Shown: positions 21,274-33,888 of the stretch, in pieces | How the letters are laid out: every line of letters begins with the position of its first letter | Numbering within the stretch: position 1 is the first letter of the stretch | Notes under the pieces: generated by a model | Told to the model about the DNA's origin: nothing | The model's database searches: none | Seen by the model: only the letters and a program-made list of their open reading frames with translations | Position numbers and translations under genes: made by a program | Assembly: GCA_015680685.1 (NCBI GenBank) | Contig: MNCI01013812.1 | Location: forward strand, 1,611-65,610 | Reading direction: 5' to 3' | DNA: 64,000 bases | Source: Gnetum montanum | Lineage: Eukaryota; Streptophyta; Gnetopsida; Gnetales; Gnetaceae

Positions 21274-22246
21274 AATGAACCGTGACCCAGCTGAACTGTG
21301 GGTTGCACCCCCAACTGGTATCGGAGCCTGTGTTGAAGCAATCCTAAACCATAATCAAAATGCCAGCTTTTGTACCCCTCCTACAATTCCTCAACTAGAA
21401 TTTGCAAAAGCTTTAGCCGGAATTGCAGCCAAAACCGCAGATGAATGCATAGAAATCACAAATCAATATTATCATCTCATGGGACTTATGTATAGTTCTA
21501 CACCTTCTTTAGATCGTCTTGGAAAGACAGATGCTTCGTTAGATGACTTGGTTTGTGTCAGACCAAGAAGACCTCGAAGTGCACCTGGCAAAATGCAAGG
21601 AGAACTGTCAAAGATTGATCAGCTTTGCAGGGACATTAAGGAAAATAGTGAACAAGTTGCAAGGCCTTCTGAATGGACAACAGATCCAATTGAATATGTG
21701 GCTCCAGGACCCTATCAGCAAGAAGATGAAGAAATCTTGCAACAGTGGAGTGAAGATAAAATCGGAGTATATCGACCAAAGATGCCTAAGATCTATGATG
21801 AAGATCTTGCTGAACAGCAAACAGCAGAAGAAGATGCCATTTGGAGAAATTGGGAACAAGGTGAACAAGCAGATGCTATGTACGATGAATATCTAGAAGA
21901 TATTGATTGGGAAACGCATCGAGCCTTTATGATGCGAACAGCAGATACAGAGATCGAAGACCTGACAGAAGATGAAAAGGCTGTTATCCCTTTTCATGAA
22001 GCTTTGTTAAGCAAAAAATCCTTTGTTTCGCAAGATGGGAAGATTGAATTTCCTGAACTTACCAAGGAAGCAATATATAATTTCTCAAATCTCTTCAGCC
22101 ATAGGTTAACAACTTCAGTGAAGCAATCAGAAGCCATTCTGGATATCAAAGGCAATGGCATTCGCCCCGTCTTCCTACCATTCTTTACCGAAGAAGAAGT
22201 CAGCAAATGGAAGGCAGAAAATCATCATTATGTTCATCTGGGATAA
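21274..22246 (+). CDS. Caulimovirid ORF1, second tandem copy (N-terminally truncated)
   Basis: It is nearly identical to 19154-20125, starting exactly at the internal MNRDPAE methionine, and keeps the same TAA at its end (22244-22246). It differs by scattered substitutions (for example EPWVAPP to ELWVAPP). The period between copies is about 2121 bp. It is fused in frame to the upstream coiled-coil region, a product of recombination that removed the coat and polymerase genes between them. Confidence 0.8.
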
Positions 22247-22660
22247 ATCGACATCATAGTAAGTCCAAAATTTAACTATGACTTGAATGCTGAATTTCTA
22301 GTTACTTTGTTAGACAGCAGAATTATTGGAAATGGAATAGATGATGATCCAGACACTATTTGGGAATTATCAAAAATATGTCAGTTTAAAGGTGTTTTAA
22401 ATGCTGATGCCATTTGTTCAGTACAACCGAATTTTCAATTATCTTTAAATGATGAGCATATCACATCAACCTTGTTGCTTTGTGTTGAAATACATGGTGT
22501 TAAGTTATTACCAGGAAGTGTTTATGCAGCTATAGGTGCTAGAAGCACATTTCAGTTGACAAATACTGTATTTATGAATCATAAATTAAAATGGGGAGTT
22601 AAGTTTCCTGTTGGTAGTAAGCATTTACTAGCTTGTGGAAGGTCAGTAGAAGCAGAAAGT
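22247..22660 (+). pseudogene. Caulimovirid movement-protein domain, second copy, truncated
   Basis: This repeats 20126-20543 almost base for base and ends at GRSVEAESYV. It is joined to RT sequence at 22660. The junction shares a short word (agttatgtt) between the movement gene and the RT gene, which suggests microhomology-mediated joining. The RT continues in a different frame. Confidence 0.8.
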
Positions 22661-23780
22661 TATGTTTAGATCATGGTATTGGCCTCTCAGCCTCCCCTCA
22701 AAAATTTCAAGTTTGTTGTCACAAGATTGAGTTTTTAGGTGTTAAAATTGAAGATGGAAAGATAATCATGCAGCCGCATGTGTTAGAAAAAATTGTGAAA
22801 TTTCCAGATCAGCTAGTATCAAAGGAACAATGCATGCGTTTTCTCGGCTGTGTTAACTACATCTCTAGGCATGTAAGTCATCTTTCTGATAAAACTGTTG
22901 CATTGAGGAAATGCCGAAATTCTTCACCATTCTAGTGGACTGCAGCAGCCACTCAAGAAGTTCGTGCGTTAAAGAAAATTAGCCAGAACTTACCACCACT
23001 AGAACCTATTTGGAAAGGTCCGTTTGTATTAAATACAGACGCCAGCTATGATGCTTGGAGCGCAGTATTATTGAAGACTGGAGAACGAGAAGAAGGTGAG
23101 AAGATTTGTGCCTTTGCGTCAGGATGTTTTGCCAGTAATGAGTTAAATTATTGGCCTGCTGAGAAAGAGATTCTCGCCGCCATTAAGGGACTTGAAAAAT
23201 TTCATGTTTACTTAATTGGTGAGACATTTATTTTAAGAACTGATTCCAGCAATCTAGCCACTCTCATGAAACGAAGAATCACTGCATCTCCAAAACTGCT
23301 GCGATTTGCATGGTGGCAGTTCCTACTCTCGCAATATGATTTTTCTGTGCAGCAAATCTCCTCCATTCAGAATGCCTTACCAGATGCCCTCACAAGGGAA
23401 TTAAAATCTTTTATGTTTTGACCCCTTAGGATGAAAGCAGCAGCAGGATCCAGCTGAGGAGAATCTACCGACGAAGAATGGAAACAATGGCCAGTAGACT
23501 CCCTTGAAGCCCGCGTTGCGTGGTGTCGTAACATCACTCGACTCTTCCCACAAGAATCCAGCAGCAGCGTGACAAGACTGTATCCAAATCTTGATATGTT
23601 TTTAAACATGGCAGGCCGCATCGACTGTATAGTCAACAACATGAAGTGGACACGTCTCGAGCCTCGCATCTTGCAACATCTCCATGAAAAGGCCATGCTC
23701 GACAACATCTTGCTCATCCGTCATCAATTATTTGCGAACCAATTCGCACGCAACTACTTTAATAATGTCTTGCTCATCTT
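22661..23780 (+). pseudogene. Caulimovirid RT-RNase H, copy B, truncated at both ends
   Basis: It is equivalent to 17191-18305 of copy A: LCLDHGIGLSASPQKF, then RNase H with NTDASYDAWSAVL and LNYWPAEKEILAA, then the start of the C-terminal extension. Three in-frame stops occur (22933, 23419 and 23455). The first, after NSSPF, is shared with copy A but not with the inverted copy. The YIDD catalytic box lies upstream of the truncation and is missing. Confidence 0.8.
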
Positions 23781-23782
23781 GC

Positions 23783-24712
23783 TCATCCATTCTTTTCTGC
23801 TTTAAGCTTTTCGATTTTATTTCTGATCTCTTGTGATTCCCAACCATGCTTTTGTTTTGTAGGTCTTTCAGATTGTGTCTGAACTTTAGCTAATTTTGTT
23901 TCTAAACTTTGAACTTCTTTAAGAAATGCGCCCTTCTGACTTTTCTTTTTCTTTCTATGTGCTTTGACTAATGTTTCATACTGATTGACATGATCCCATA
24001 TTTGCTGTAACTTATCATCAAGCTTATTGATATTTGAACTACAATAGCTAGTCCAATGGCATAAATAGTTGAGCTGTCTGATTTCTTCCTTTTGATTGTT
24101 ACTATCTTCAATACTATGTTCAAGTAAATAACTGCAATCGGCTCTAGTTTCTGGCACAGGGTCTTCAGAAAGGGTTGTATGGTAAGAGGCCTTTGGTGGC
24201 CATTTACCTCCGGTTTGTAACCTTTTTCCCTTAACATCCTTAAATTGCATCATAAATAATGTTCCTTTGGGATCTATGTTGCTGCCTTTGCTACTACTGG
24301 CGCTACTGCTTGGTCTATCTTGATATTTTGTAGTAGGTAAGATAGGGGGCAAAGCTGCTAAATTAATTACTGCATTTCTACCAAACTGCTGAAGAGGATA
24401 TTTACTAAATCTTTTTTTGGTTTTTGGACTTTTTTGAAATTCTTGATCTTTTAGAAATTTTTGGATTCTAGGAAATCCCTGAACATAACCTTTTGCTTCT
24501 ACTGACCTTCCACAAGCTAGTAAATACTTACTACCAACAGGAAACTTAACTCCCCATTTTAATTTATGATTCATAAATACAGTATTTGTCAACTGAAATG
24601 TGCTTCTAGCACCTATAGCTGCATAAACACTTCCTGGTAATAACTTAACATCGTGTATTTCAACACAAAGCAACAAGGTTGATGTGATATGCTCATCATT
24701 TAAAGATAATTG
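23783..24712 (-). pseudogene. Caulimovirid movement/coiled-coil region, inverted copy
   Basis: It reads on the minus strand from SLNDEHITSTLLLCVEIHDV through the Lys-rich and coiled-coil segments to EIRNKIEKLKAEKNG and a stop. It is otherwise uninterrupted for about 297 codons. At the high-coordinate end it is joined to the polymerase copy after GRIDCIV. At the low-coordinate end it abuts the plus-strand RT copy tail to tail. Confidence 0.8.
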
Positions 24713-27540
24713 ACTATACAGTCGATGCGGCCTGCCATGTTTAAAAACATATCAAGATTTGGATACAGTCTTGTCACGCTGCTGCTGGATTCTTGTGGGA
24801 AGAGTCGAGTGATGTTATGACACCACGCAACGCGGGCTTCAAGGGAGTCTACTGGCCATTGTTTCCATTCTTCGTCGGTAGATTCTCCTGAGCTGGATCC
24901 TGCTGCTGCTTTCATCCTAAGGGGTCGAAACATAAAAGCTTTTAATTCCCTTGTGAGGGCATCTGGTAAGGCATTCTGAATGGAGGAGATTTGCTGCACA
25001 GAAAAATCACATTGCGAGAGTAGGAACTGCCACCATGCAAATCGCTGCAGTTTTGGAGATGCAGTGATTCTTCGTTTCATGAGAGTGGCTAGATTGCTGG
25101 AATCAGTTCTTAAAATAAATGTCTCACCAATTAAGTAAACATGAAATTTTTCAAGTCCCTTAATGGCGGCGAGAATCTCTTTCTCAGCAGGCCAATAATT
25201 TAACTCATTACTGGCAAAACAGCGTGACGCAAAGGCACAAATCTTCTCACCTTCTTCTCGTTCTCTAGTCTTCAATAATACTGCGCTCCAAGCATCATAG
25301 CTGGCGTCTGTATTTAATACAAACGGACCTTTCCAAATAGGTTCTAGTGGTGGTAAGTTCTGGCTAATTTTCTTTAACGCACGAACTTCTTGAGTGGCTG
25401 CTGCAGTCCAGTGGAATGGTGAAGAATTCCAGCATTTCCTCAATGCAACAGTTTTATCAAAAATATGACTTACATGCCTAGAGATGTAGTTAACACAGCC
25501 GAGAAAATGCATGCATTGTTCCTTTGATTCTAGCTGATCTAGACATTGCACAATTTTTTCTAACACATGCGGCTGCATGATTATCTTTCCATCTTCAATT
25601 TTAACACCTAAAAACTCAATCTTGTGACAACAAACTTGAAATTTTTGAGGGGAGGCTGAGAGGCCAATACCATGATCTAAACATAACTTAGCAAAAAATT
25701 TAAGATGCTCCTGATGATCTGCTACTGTTTCGGAAAAAATTAAAAAGTCGTCGATGTAGTTGGCGATGAAGTCTCGGTATGGACTGAAGATTTTGTCCAT
25801 TCGGCATTGAAACTGGGCTGGTGCATTTTTTAAACCAAATGGCATAACGAGCCATTCGTACAAACCGCCTGGAGTTAGAAAGGCTGTTTTATGGATATCT
25901 GTTTCAGCTATTTTAATCTGGTGGTAGCCACTCTTGCAATCAAATTTGCTGAAGATCCGCTTAGCTACAACTCACTGAATCAATTCTTCTTTATTTGGAA
26001 GTGGCCATTTAATATCCACAGTGACAGCATTCAAAGAGATATAATTGATTACCATTCGTGCTTTTCCACGTTTCACTTCTGCATGATTTCTTACTATAAA
26101 GCACGCACAAGCATAATTTGACATTGATGGTCGAATTAGCTTTTTTTCTAAAAACTCAGCAATTTGTGCACTAACCTCTTCTTCATCTTGGCGACGCATC
26201 TGGATGGCTTTAGACTGCACAGGTATGTTGTGGATGGTAGGAATGTAGGCTTCTGGACTTTCCTTGGACCAAAACTCTAACGGGTGTTCACAGCAACATT
26301 GTTTTAAGAGTGCTGTAACTTCAAAAATTTGATCTGGTTCTAACTGGAAATTGAACTGAAGCATTTTCTGCACAATTTTATATTTTTCTCTAGCTGCCTC
26401 TTTGTTGCTAATTTTTGACATGATTTCTTTGATGCTAGGATTATCAGTCCTGAAAATATTTGATGTTTCCGTTTGCTCAAATTGTGGCCTGTTCAACTCT
26501 GGCAGAATCCTTGGCACTGTAACTTTTCTTCCATTGATAGAAAACACAAGAAATTCTTTTCCCACTGTATATGGTGCGATGGAATCCATAAAATTGGATC
26601 CTAAGCCTATATCATAGCCACTATTGTTAATCTGAACAAAACATGTTTCTCCTGCCAATGCAGTTTCTATCTTGATAGGGATATCAAAAGCAAACTTTGA
26701 TAAATGACGAATTCCATTCATTGTTTCTATTTTGAATGGCTTCCTTGCTGTAACCCAATTCTTGAGCACCTTTTCATGTGCAAAATTGAGGGTTGCTCCC
26801 ATATCTAAGAAAGAATTAAACTTTTTCCATTTGGCTTGACCATTAATTGCTAATCTGATAGGAATAATAATTAGACATACCGTAGAAACAGTTTTCTTGA
26901 TTTGGTGAAGAATGGTTTTTGGCAATTCTTCTCTGGACTTTCTGGGTGATCTGTTGAGGTCGATCAATGGCTTGACTGTTTTGCTCTTCTTTTTAAGATA
27001 GGGTGTGATAAGAAACTTGGATGGTACTTTAGAAGAGATTGTGGCTGGTCCCTCGTCTTCGGATGTATCTTCTCCTTCACTTGACAGGTGATGAACCTTT
27101 TTAGCAGAACTTTCAGTATCTCCTAAAACTCCACTGGTGCTTGCCGAAAAATGATAGTTGGCAAAGGGATTGATAGTACTTTCTGCTGTTGACACAGAGA
27201 ACTTATCAGCTTCAGCTTCTGAATCATCGTTGTCTTCATTATCTTCATGAGAGTCCTCTGGATCGGTTCCTGATTTAAATCGTTGATCTTCTTCTTCATC
27301 TAAGGCTGCTAAGATTTCAAGTTGAAGTTCTTCTTCGTCTTCGTCATCTTCTATATTCATTTCTGAACTTTCTTCATCTATGTGTACATATGGTACTTGT
27401 TGATCTGCAAGAAAGGCATTAATATCTGAATCATTTTCCCATGATTCTGTACGTACCATTTTTAGCGCTGGGATTGGTTTCTGCTCTTCTTCTTCTTCTT
27501 CATTATCAGAGGTGTCAAGATATTCAATTCTGTATACATT
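24713..27540 (-). pseudogene. Caulimovirid protease-RT-RNase H, inverted and most complete copy
   Basis: A Glu/Asp-rich stretch (from about 27540, DNEEEEEEQKP) leads into a long frame with an ATG at 27459. Around residue 220 is the protease active site, FLDMGATLNFAHE, with Met in place of the usual Thr/Ser after Asp. RT follows with MPFGLKNAPAQFQ and YIDDFLIFSE, then RNase H with NTDASYDAWSAVL. Only one internal stop is seen (25972-25974). The frame ends after GRIDCIV at the join with movement sequence, so the C-terminal extension is cut. The acidic N-terminal part could be the tail of a lost coat protein. Confidence 0.8.
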
Positions 27541-27575
27541 AAATTACTTGACTTGCAACATATCAATGAACTTAC

Positions 27576-27657
27576 CTATTAAAGGTATGCCTATTTTTTT
27601 TTATAACATACTTTGCTATTTGGAATCTATGTTCAAAAATTGTGTGCTCATCAATAA
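27576..27657 (-). pseudogene. Response-regulator exon 2, downstream part
   Basis: The frame reads DEHTIFEHRFQIAKYVI, then KKNRHTFN, followed by a good donor (aatag/gtaagt at 27575). It continues the frame of 41105-41036 if the 13.4-kb gypsy element and one copy of its AATAA target are removed. It corresponds to the part of the receiver domain just after the phospho-acceptor aspartate. Confidence 0.6.
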
Positions 27658-28553
27658 TGATGAGTGGCGAGGTACCCATACATCCAACCATATGAATTAT
27701 GAAGTGTTCAGACATGATCTAGTCGAATTTCGCAAACTTGATCATTTTCAGTGCACTAGCCCTTTAGGAAGTGAATCTAGTCTTAAGGTCAATTGCTATC
27801 TTCCAAATTAGACTTGCAACATGCATTGGTATGGTTAAGAGTAATTGAGGCATTCAATTTTTATCATTTTTATGTTTTATAAGTTGATGCTCAAATGTAG
27901 ATAAAAGTAATTTGATTAACTAATCTAAATTAACTAATTTACTAATATTTAACTAATCCTAACATAAGTATCCATTCTCACTTTCCATACACATCTTGAA
28001 CCCACGTATCCATTTCTGGGTGGCCAAGTGCTATGCTACTGAGCGCACTAAGTAATAACAGTGTTGGGATTACCAAGCGAATATGTGTTACGCTCGAAGC
28101 AGTCATACTTATGTGTGTAATCTATCTTGCTTAATTGTCTCATTATGTAATAATTGGAAAATATTTAATAACTAATTGAAAACATTTAATAAATAATTGG
28201 AAATAGTAAATGCATAAATAAAATAGCAAGTCTATCCAACTGCTGCAAGGTTTATCTAAAAGCTCATCTTTATTGCTGCACACACTATCATGCTCAGGTA
28301 CAACAATGCTCAAATAAAGATCCATACACTCAATGACACCTGCTATGGGCACTCAAAGGAAAAATTCTAACTTTCAAATGGAAAAAATGCAAGAGCTCCA
28401 CTGCAACTACAATTTACTTATGCCATAAATGTAGCTGCAAGTGCATATTTATAGTCAAAAATCAAGAAAACTGACATTGCGTTGATGAGGCCCAATCGAT
28501 GAGGTCACATTGATGAGGCCTCATCAACATAGCCAACTTAACATGACTCATCA
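27658..28553 (-). repeat. 3' LTR of gypsy element 2
   Basis: It starts tgatgagtgg and ends gactcatca in plus coordinates, so TGATGAGT and ACTCATCA form an 8-bp perfect inverted end. A tatttata box lies near 28448, followed by a run of gatgaggc-type repeats. A short purine stretch (catggggata on the minus strand) next to its U3 end is the candidate polypurine tract. Confidence 0.9.
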
Positions 28554-28859
28554 TATCCCCATGACTAAATGAAAACTCATCCTTGAGTTCTATTACAAAA
28601 TTGGAAAGGTATGGGATTATTAACTGAATTTTCTTCACACAAAACAAATTGACTGACTTGACAAAAAATGGAGTGTATAGATCAAAAAATTACAAAAAAT
28701 GAAGAAGTTTAGAACACAAAATTGAACACCATAATTCAAATCTTCAAAAATTAGACAACATGTTCCTTGATGGTGTGAAGCTTGTTGGAGAAGATCAAAT
28801 GATCCAAGGCAATGGTGGTTCCTAAGGCTTCGAGGGACCTTCACCAGCTTTATGCACTA

Positions 28860-31651
28860 GCAATGGTTGAGATGGTTATGATTGTCCTACTACTACTGTG
28901 ACTTCATGCGGGAGGTGGAAAGCATCCAGCAATGCTTTCATTTTCTCCTTGTTAGTCCTAGGATCATGCATCATCAACATAGCTTTCCTAATGTGGCTTG
29001 GAATGGGCACATCCCAAGGACATGGGATTGCTAGAAAGAACTCCTTAGCATTGACAAACTAGGTAGCAAACTATTTGCATTCAATGTCAAACGCTTTCAC
29101 TATGTTCTTCAACTCCTAGTAGTCATTCATTCATCTAGCTAGGTTCTCATAAATAGATCATTGATCTTTGAATCACCCTTGATAACTTTGAGTTCAACAT
29201 TAGTAGTCTCAAGCTTTTACTTGATGTCCTTGTGGTGTTTGAACTTGGCCTTGTATAGTACATACGAGCTAGCCACTTATTTTTCTAACTTTGACCATGG
29301 TCATCTGGTAGTCAGCATTGCCAAGCTTGCATAATGAAGATTGGCCAATTCCATGTACTTTGTCATCTCCTTGATTTGCAACTTCTTCAAACAGATCTTC
29401 GCTTTGTTGTAGGCATCAATCCCATCAAGGATGGGTTGCCACATCTCTCTTCCTTGTTGGAGTTGCTAGAGGGATTCATTCATTTTTGCCTTTGCCATTT
29501 GGTTTTATTTTCCGTTCACTTCCTTTTACAAATTGTCCTAGTCCCTGTAGTGATTTTTCACTTTCTCAAATTTGAGAGCTTCGTTCCTCCAAGCAATAAT
29601 CTCAATGGTAGATGTTTGTTGCAATGTGTGTACCTCCTCTATTGATAGATTACAATTCTCCACAGCTAGTTTTCTTAGTTCAATGTTTACCTTGATAAGC
29701 TACTCCTATTTTTGATGAATGAGCTCTTGCATTTGATCTCTCTGAGCATCAATGTTTCATAGGTGATGATTTTGTGAAGTTAATGCTTCATTGTTTTGGC
29801 ACATCTAAGTCAAGTCCTTTTTGATTGAGTGTGTTTTAGCTTTTGCTACAAAATTTTTAAAGGTGGTCATCACTACCTGTTCCTCAGCCTTCTAAAATCA
29901 TTCTTGAAGCTATTTGATAGCTTCATCTCTTATCACTACTGAGCTAAGGATTGCTTGTTCTACAAGTTGGGCATGGAGTTTGGCAACTTCTACGGCCAAG
30001 TGTTAATTTTTCCCTTGGGCCATTTCTAGTTGTCCCTCTAAAATAATACATCTTCCCCTTGCATTTAGCAGCTCCAGCTGGGTTATGGTGATGTTATCTG
30101 AAAGACCAGAGATGTCTAGAGTTGGTTGCCTAGTTCTTATCAATCATTCTAATAATTTTTCATGTTGAGCTGCGTCCAACTTCCCACTGATTATTCTTGT
30201 GGATGTTTGCACATCTTAGAGTGTAGAGACATCTGGTATAGATGCTGTGGGAGCATTCAATGCTTTAGCTACATGGTTAACTACTAATTCTACCATTGTC
30301 TCCTACCCTTGGTGCTGCATCACCAAGACAGTTGCCTCTTTACCTTCCTCCAACCTCACTGAGAAAATGGCAACATTCCCAGAGATTTTTGGAAATAGAT
30401 GATGTGTTGCTAATGATACCATCACCTCTTAAGTGTTGGGATCTGACCTTGAAGGTAGCCACATTCTTTGGGTAGAGAAAATGGGACCACCTCTCTCCAT
30501 TTGGCTAACTATTTGGGCCACCTCATTAAGATGACTCATTGCTGGCTGATACACAAATGGATCCACCCCACTCATTTCTACTTGTTGCTCTTGTTCACTT
30601 AAGAGCTGTTCTTGGATTTTCCATAGATGTTCAATGGTTGCATGGGCTTTTAGTGTTTTTTCCTAAGTGGGTGGTGGTGGTGGCAACTCTTCTTCTTGGG
30701 TTGTCGTTGGCATTTTATCCTTCATGATTTCTGCCCATGAGGCCAAGGAAGCATGCCTAAGAGTGTCATTAGAGTAGCAAATAATACTTTCGCTTTTGCA
30801 AAGTTTTCTGATGAGGCATGGAAAGTGCAGGGTCTTCCTTCCACATTTATTTTCTTTAAAACATTTTTCAATCTCCAAGTATAGTAGTTGTGGAAGGTTA
30901 ATGAGGAACATCTCGCTTATAGCAATGCATGCTTGGGCAAAGAAAGTAGTCACCTTACTTGGCCTCACCATTAGATTGAGGTGATAGGCTACAATCTTGA
31001 AATAAATCTGCTCCATCGATGTGAGTGCAGCATATTCGTTACAATCCATCCTCTAACATCATTAAGTCCACTCCCTCTTAGCCTTTGGATTACCTTTGTA
31101 GAAAATTCAGCCAATTGTGTTCCCATGTCAAGCAACCCAAGTGCCTGTGCAATGGCTTTTATCGAGTAGGATACTTGAATTTCCTTGATCTTGACAATGG
31201 ACCTTGGCCTTCAGCCACTTTAGAAGAGATAGGTCTCTCCCATGTATCATTCCCCACTAGAGGTGATGACTAGCCACATGGGAGAGGTCTACAATTGTGT
31301 CCTAACATCCTCTGGGGTTTTCTCCAAAAATGGCATGAAGTTGATCTCTTGAAGAACTAATCTTTGAATGTCTTGGGACCAAATGGCATCTAGGTAGGCT
31401 TGAGTTAATGTGATCTCAAGCCTTGGCATGGGTCTAGGCACTTCTCCTTTTTTTGATTGTTCAGTTAGTACTTCTTTCTCTGGAATCTTTCAAACAGATT
31501 CCATTTCAGGCTCCTCCCAAAGAGGTCCTATTGCATGGGTCACCTCTGGTAGTTCTTGGCCTTGTTCTTGTTAGCCCCTTCTAGCTTTGGGTTGTTTCTC
31601 CCATGGTTATGAGGGTTCTCTTTCTTGCGGATATTTTTGTTTGGGTGCCAT
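28860..31651 (-). pseudogene. Extra ORF downstream of integrase, gypsy element 2
   Basis: It starts at an ATG (31651-31649) as MAPKQKYPQERE and is broken by many stops. The best open part (31049-30663) reads EYAALTSMEQIYFKIVAYHL, MFLINLPQLLYLEIEKCFK and LHFPCLIRKLCKSE. It ends in a Pro-rich stretch (EEELPPPPP). The pattern, with a LxFPxLIxxLC phrase, resembles the putative plant transposon protein region found in Athila-type elements. The N-terminus matches 11868-12110 in element 1. The function of such ORFs is not established. Confidence 0.55.
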
Positions 31652-31659
31652 ATGTAATC

Positions 31660-33850
31660 ATAATAAGATCATGGATTAGCAATCATTGTGTAACCTTAAA
31701 GCAATTGGGATACCTTATCTCTTAGGTAGAGTTACATTTGCCTAAGTTGTGATTATGATTGATTTAAGTGGTCCAATTATCATTTATTTATGTGTTATTA
31801 TGAATAATTCATCTTGGAGGTTGTTGGAAGGGTTAACATGGGAAAAAGTTGATGTTTATATATGGTTAAGGTTATTAACCCTTTGGGGGAGTTAGGAAAA
31901 TTTTCAGAAATTTTCATCGATTTTTCATTGGAAACCTTAAGGTTTGTGGCCCTCATGATAAAGATCTTACCTACAATAAGCGTAGGATCAACAAATGGAG
32001 TGATTTGAATAAATATTTGGGAAGTTATGAGCTCTAGAAGGTTTTGGGCTCTGAAAAATTGCAAAAATACCTCGTGTGTTATGAGTAATTTGCAAAAAAA
32101 AAATCCAAAGTATCTAGTGGTATATATAGGATCTAAGCACTACGTCGACAAGGCCTAGTCAACAATGCCTCATTAACATGATCAACTATGTCGATGATGC
32201 CTAATCAACGCAATCAATGAACACCATTGACTTGGTCAAACTTTGAAAATACAAGGAATTTTTGGATGAAATTGAGATCAAATGAAAGCTGAAAAGACCA
32301 AGAATAGTATGAAAAACATGAGAAGAGGGTATTGAAGCTCATAAATTGGAAAAAATGAGAAAAATTGATTTAGTGGATGAATGAAATAAAATATTAAGGA
32401 GTATTAAGTGGTTTACACAATGAAAAATGTGAAATATAGGATTATACCGATGTTAAACGTAAGGAACCTTGGCTAATCAAGCCAAAAGCTATGCAAGTGG
32501 GTCCTCCCCATAGTAGGCTCATGCCCTTTTTACCCTTGCATAACCTCAACTAAGGAGTCCATGGGCCCTGTAGTCGATTTAATGATCATGACAAGTTAAG
32601 GACCAACCTAAAAGAATCCACTCAAGAATCCCAACACATTAGACTAAGACATAGAGCATAGCATAGAACCTAACAATGAGGTGAGTTATGGTAGCATGGA
32701 TGGATGATAGAGAAGGTGGAATGGAGTTCCAAATTGAGGTCATAAGAAGTCCCTTGTGGAATTTGCTGTTAAAATGACCCAAGAAATCCTATCCTCAGTC
32801 TAGACCAAAACCATCCACTTTTAGTGACTTCACATCATCACTTTAAGACCAATCCATTTACTCAAGACACAAGAGTGCCTCCACAAAGCAACCACCATTT
32901 CATAGAGAGAAGAAAAGAGAAGTGGGAAGTGAGAGAGAAAGAGGGCCTTAGTTAGAGGGGACTTTCAAAAATAGGTGCATGCTATTCAAGTCCCATAGCT
33001 AATGCTTGTAGCCATTTTATTTGTCCAAGGGATGTGCTTTGAATTCCCATTATTTTGTTTTGTTCTTTCTTTTAAAATGGGAACCACATCATACAAGGAC
33101 TTATTCATGTCGAAGGGATGTGCTTTCAATTTCCATTGATTTTTTTTTTGAAATGAGAACCACACCATGCGACAACTTATTTGTCTTCCTATTATTTGTT
33201 GGCATGGAACGATAACAAGTCCATGAAAAACACTCAAGCACTTAAGCAAGAAGAACAAGGCAAAGAGTATTGAGTCCCCTTGAAGTCACACCCTTTAAAA
33301 ACCTTTGAATCCTTCCTAATTTTAGAACTACTAAGATCATCAATCGATTAAGAGTTTCTTTAATGAAAAGGGATCTCAAATTCCTAGAACAAGGAAAACC
33401 ATAGAGTTCATTGGATGGGCAGATGACATGGACTCACTGCATATTCCATGAAAAATAAATCATGTTAAAGTCATCAAACATCATAATTCAAAAATAGAAA
33501 CTAGACATTGATAAGCACACATTAAGTAGAAACCATCATTAGTAAACTGCAACAATGGCACTGTGTCCTATGATAATAAAGTAAATTTATTAGAAAAAAT
33601 GAGAAAATATCATACTTAAACAAAAGAAATAAAATTAAAGTAAAATATATAAGAAGGTGTAAAATAATCAAGAATTTTTAAAGGTACTAAAGATGGTGTA
33701 AAATTAGAAAAAATTCAAAAATAAAAAATTTGTAAAATCAAAAACGTGAGAAACAAAAAGGTAGAAAAACTAAAAGGCCATGGTAATTGTTAGCATGGAT
33801 GGCCATCTCCCCTATGACTAAGTTGGAAGAAGAAAATCTAAAAAATAGAA
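31660..33850 (-). other. Spacer between integrase and extra ORF of element 2
   Basis: No coding region is seen. Much of it is shared with 57240-58800 of element 3 (for example aagtcccttgtgg, gacttcacatcatca and agggatgtgctttgaattccc), so it belongs to the element. A phrase like gatgtgctttcaa is repeated near 33027 and 33117. A block of gatgatgcc/gacaaggcc words at 32135-32215 resembles the LTR U3 repeats. Confidence 0.5.
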
Positions 33851-33888
33851 CATGGTTGTCCATCTGTTGAGATGGTATTTACACTAGG

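Larger units (their letters stand above)
16451..27540. mobile_element. Endogenous pararetrovirus (Caulimoviridae-like) block, rearranged
   Basis: There are no LTRs or integrase. RT-RNase H, a 30K-type movement-protein region, an intergenic promoter and a tRNA-Met primer site are present, which identifies a caulimovirid. Order: plus-strand RT-RH, promoter, ORF1, movement/coiled-coil, second ORF1, truncated movement, truncated RT-RH. From 23781 to the end it is inverted: movement/coiled-coil, then protease-RT-RH. A zinc-knuckle coat protein is not found in any copy. Affinity to gymnosperm caulimovirids is inferred from context only. The left edge is 16451-16459; the right edge is approximate. 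Confidence 0.85.

Noticed and set aside
20162-22246. A single 694-codon viral gene as a natural unit
   Set aside because: The second half repeats ORF1 at 19154-20125. The long frame is an accidental in-frame fusion at a tandem-duplication junction.
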